Position numbers and translations under genes: made by a program. Positions 13,267 through 14,539 of a stretch of 14,539 nt of DNA are shown piece after piece. Each line of letters begins with the position of its first letter. Within the stretch, counting starts at the first letter, position 1. Below the pieces are notes generated by a model. That model did no database searches. It saw only the letters and a list, made by a program, of their open reading frames with translations, and was not told the origin of the DNA. The DNA is from Parcubacteria group bacterium. GTDB lineage: Bacteria; Patescibacteriota; Minisyncoccia; UBA6257; JACRHW01. The stretch lies in assembly GCA_016211955.1 (NCBI GenBank), contig JACRHX010000040.1, forward strand, positions 1-14,539. The letters are read 5' to 3'.

Positions 13267-13512
13267 ATGACACCAATTCAGCCAGAAAACGTGTATACTA
13301 CGCAAGAAGCGCAAGATTATTTGAAGGTGAGCGTAAGTACTATGAAGCGCCTTTTAAAGAAGGGGATTATTCGAGCAAACAAGATTGGAGGACAATATCG
13401 TATTTTAGGAAGAGAGTTAATGCGTCTCGTGTCTCCTCATGTAGAAGAAAGCGCCGTTCGTCTCTATCAAAAAGTGAAACGAAAGACGAAAGAAACTATA
13501 AAAGACTGGTAA
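13267..13512 (+). CDS. Small excisionase/MerR-type helix-turn-helix DNA-binding protein
   Basis: An 81-residue protein with an N-terminal winged HTH of the excisionase ('DNA binding domain, excisionase family') type. It reads VYTTQEAQDYLKVSVSTMKRLLKKG (about residues 9-33), followed by the wing IRANKIGGQYRILGRELMRLV. The C-terminal third (VRLYQKVKRKTKETIKDW) is basic and probably helical. No integrase is in the window, and such proteins in CPR-type genomes are often plain regulators. It begins a new transcription unit after the fcl terminator, and the flippase starts 10 nt after its stop, so it may control glycan export (inference). Confidence 0.85.
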   Translation: MTPIQPENVYTTQEAQDYLKVSVSTMKRLLKKGIIRANKIGGQYRILGRELMRLVSPHVEESAVRLYQKVKRKTKETIKDW

Positions 13513-13522
13513 CTCTTCTAGA

Positions 13523-14539
13523 ATGAATCTCGCTAATAGGACAATTAAGAATGCGCTTTGTGGCCTTGTGAGTTATGTGTGGCCAATTGTTTTCTCGTTG
13601 GCTATTACCCCCATTATTATTCACAAACTTGGGGTTGAGCAGTATGGGGTGTATGTGTTAACTCTTGTCATTGGTAGTTTCTTTAGTTTATTGAATTTTG
13701 GTTTAGTGTATGCATTTATTCAAGAACTTGCAAAAATCCGTACTGGTGCAACGGCCAGTGAGATAGAGCATATTCAAAAGCTTTATGGCGCGACGGTTCT
13801 CGTGTTTCTCATTTTGGGTATATTTTCATTTTTGGTTTCATTAGGTATTGCACATTTTGGATTGAATTTTTTTAATTTGTCCCAAGATCAACATGCAGTG
13901 GGAAAAATAGTTTTTTATCTCATGGGTATTACCGCGTTTTTAAATAGCATAGGTATCGTGTATTCGCATATCCCATATGCATTACAGCGACAGGATATCG
14001 GTACTAGTATTTATATTGTAAACGTGATTATAACAAATGTGCTTATTATTGGGGCTTTGTCTTTTGGTTATGGATTACTTGTGTTTGTTGCTCTACAGAC
14101 AGTATCCTCATTATTCAATGTAGTAGCTGCCTATTGGTATAGTAGAAAATTATTACCATCTTTAGTGCCCGAATATACTTTAAGAAAAGAAATTATCAAG
14201 CCCATGTTTCAGTTTGGCGGATATATTTATCTTCACAATATAAGTGCCTCGTTTCTTAGTCAGATCGATCGTATTATTATTAGTGGGAGTATTGGTCCTA
14301 CGGCGCTTACGTTATATTCATTACCAAACAGTGTTGCAGAAAAGACACAGGGAATTGTTGTAAGTCTTTCTGGAATTTTATTTCCTGTTATGTCAGAGCT
14401 AACGAAGGATGGCGACATTTCTCGTATTCGTAGGGCATATCATCAGGCCATGCGCATGATAGCCCTACTTGCGACTGGAATCACTACTACAATCCTTCTT
14501 CTGGCAGACAAGACTCTTTTGTTTTGGGTGGGTAAAGAT
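13523..14539 (+). CDS. Polysaccharide flippase (Wzx/RfbX-like, MOP superfamily), 3' end missing
   Basis: The first 339 residues of a membrane protein that is still open at the window edge. It starts MNLANRTIKNALCGLVSYVW and has a run of hydrophobic segments (about 12-33, 42-66, 89-110, 126-147, 158-180 and several later). Family-like features are ITPIIIHKLGVEQYGVYVL near the N-terminus (in Wzx, 'P.ii..lG...yG.y.l') and FGGYIYLHNISASFLSQIDRIIIS in the second half (in Wzx, 's.q.Dr.iig...g'), followed by LSGILFPVMSEL. Such proteins move lipid-linked oligosaccharides across the cytoplasmic membrane. The context of GDP-fucose genes fits. There is no Shine-Dalgarno; translation may be coupled to the HTH gene. 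Confidence 0.88.
   Translation, partial: MNLANRTIKNALCGLVSYVWPIVFSLAITPIIIHKLGVEQYGVYVLTLVIGSFFSLLNFGLVYAFIQELAKIRTGATASEIEHIQKLYGATVLVFLILGIFSFLVSLGIAHFGLNFFNLSQDQHAVGKIVFYLMGITAFLNSIGIVYSHIPYALQRQDIGTSIYIVNVIITNVLIIGALSFGYGLLVFVALQTVSSLFNVVAAYWYSRKLLPSLVPEYTLRKEIIKPMFQFGGYIYLHNISASFLSQIDRIIISGSIGPTALTLYSLPNSVAEKTQGIVVSLSGILFPVMSELTKDGDISRIRRAYHQAMRMIALLATGITTTILLLADKTLLFWVGKD

Noticed and set aside
13248..13526. 92-codon frame overlapping the HTH gene
   Set aside because: It is in a different frame with no domain, and it starts at a TTG inside the promoter.

Overview
The window looks like chromosomal DNA from a Patescibacteria/CPR-type bacterium, probably a parcubacterium. This is an inference from gene style, not from a marker phylogeny. 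The signs are a moderately AT-rich sequence, small compact proteins, several genes with no Shine-Dalgarno sequence and promoter -10 boxes only 6-7 nt from the start codon, and a very high density of palindromic repeats between and even inside genes. A Mur ligase with a shortened N-terminus fits the same picture. TGA is used as a stop (polA, ruvA), so the genetic code is standard.

Layout. Positions 1-68 (minus) hold the first codons of a probable IS1595-type transposase. Positions 69-422 hold its promoter and a nest of inverted repeats. Two paralogous secreted proteins follow in tandem (423-1043, 1050-1637), each with an internal duplication, closed by a terminator. A small zinc-ribbon membrane protein lies on the minus strand (1712-2065). 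Then comes a housekeeping block: tsaE, polA and a holA-like gene (polA and holA overlap by ATGA), with rpsT convergent at 6332-6580. A gap of about 300 bp (6581-6884) carries two separate inverted repeats; one of them frames the rpsT leader. Next are a hexulose-phosphate-synthase/OMP-decarboxylase family gene, a convergent slipin, ruvA, and a MurE-like ligase. From 10761 on is a nucleotide-sugar cluster: a GDP-mannose hydrolase-like Nudix protein, gmd, GDP-L-fucose synthase, a terminator, a small excisionase-type HTH gene with its own strong promoter, and a polysaccharide flippase that runs off the window end.

Functionally, gmd and the fucose synthase would make GDP-L-fucose, the Nudix protein could trim GDP-mannose pools, and the flippase would export a lipid-linked glycan.

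The most interesting signal is the repeat landscape. Palindromic elements appear to sit in frame inside coding sequence: residues ~298-315 of the MurE-like ligase and ~8-26 of TsaE. The MurE element shares its terminal motif with an intergenic element at 6741-6843, resembling the Rickettsia palindromic elements in concept. Other points are a 165-bp element with 22-bp inverted termini (10588-10752), a pair of hairpins showing a compensatory base change, a tandem 14-bp repeat family beside two genes, and a candidate autoregulatory rpsT leader in which the inferred 5' end of the transcript pairs with the sequence touching the start codon.
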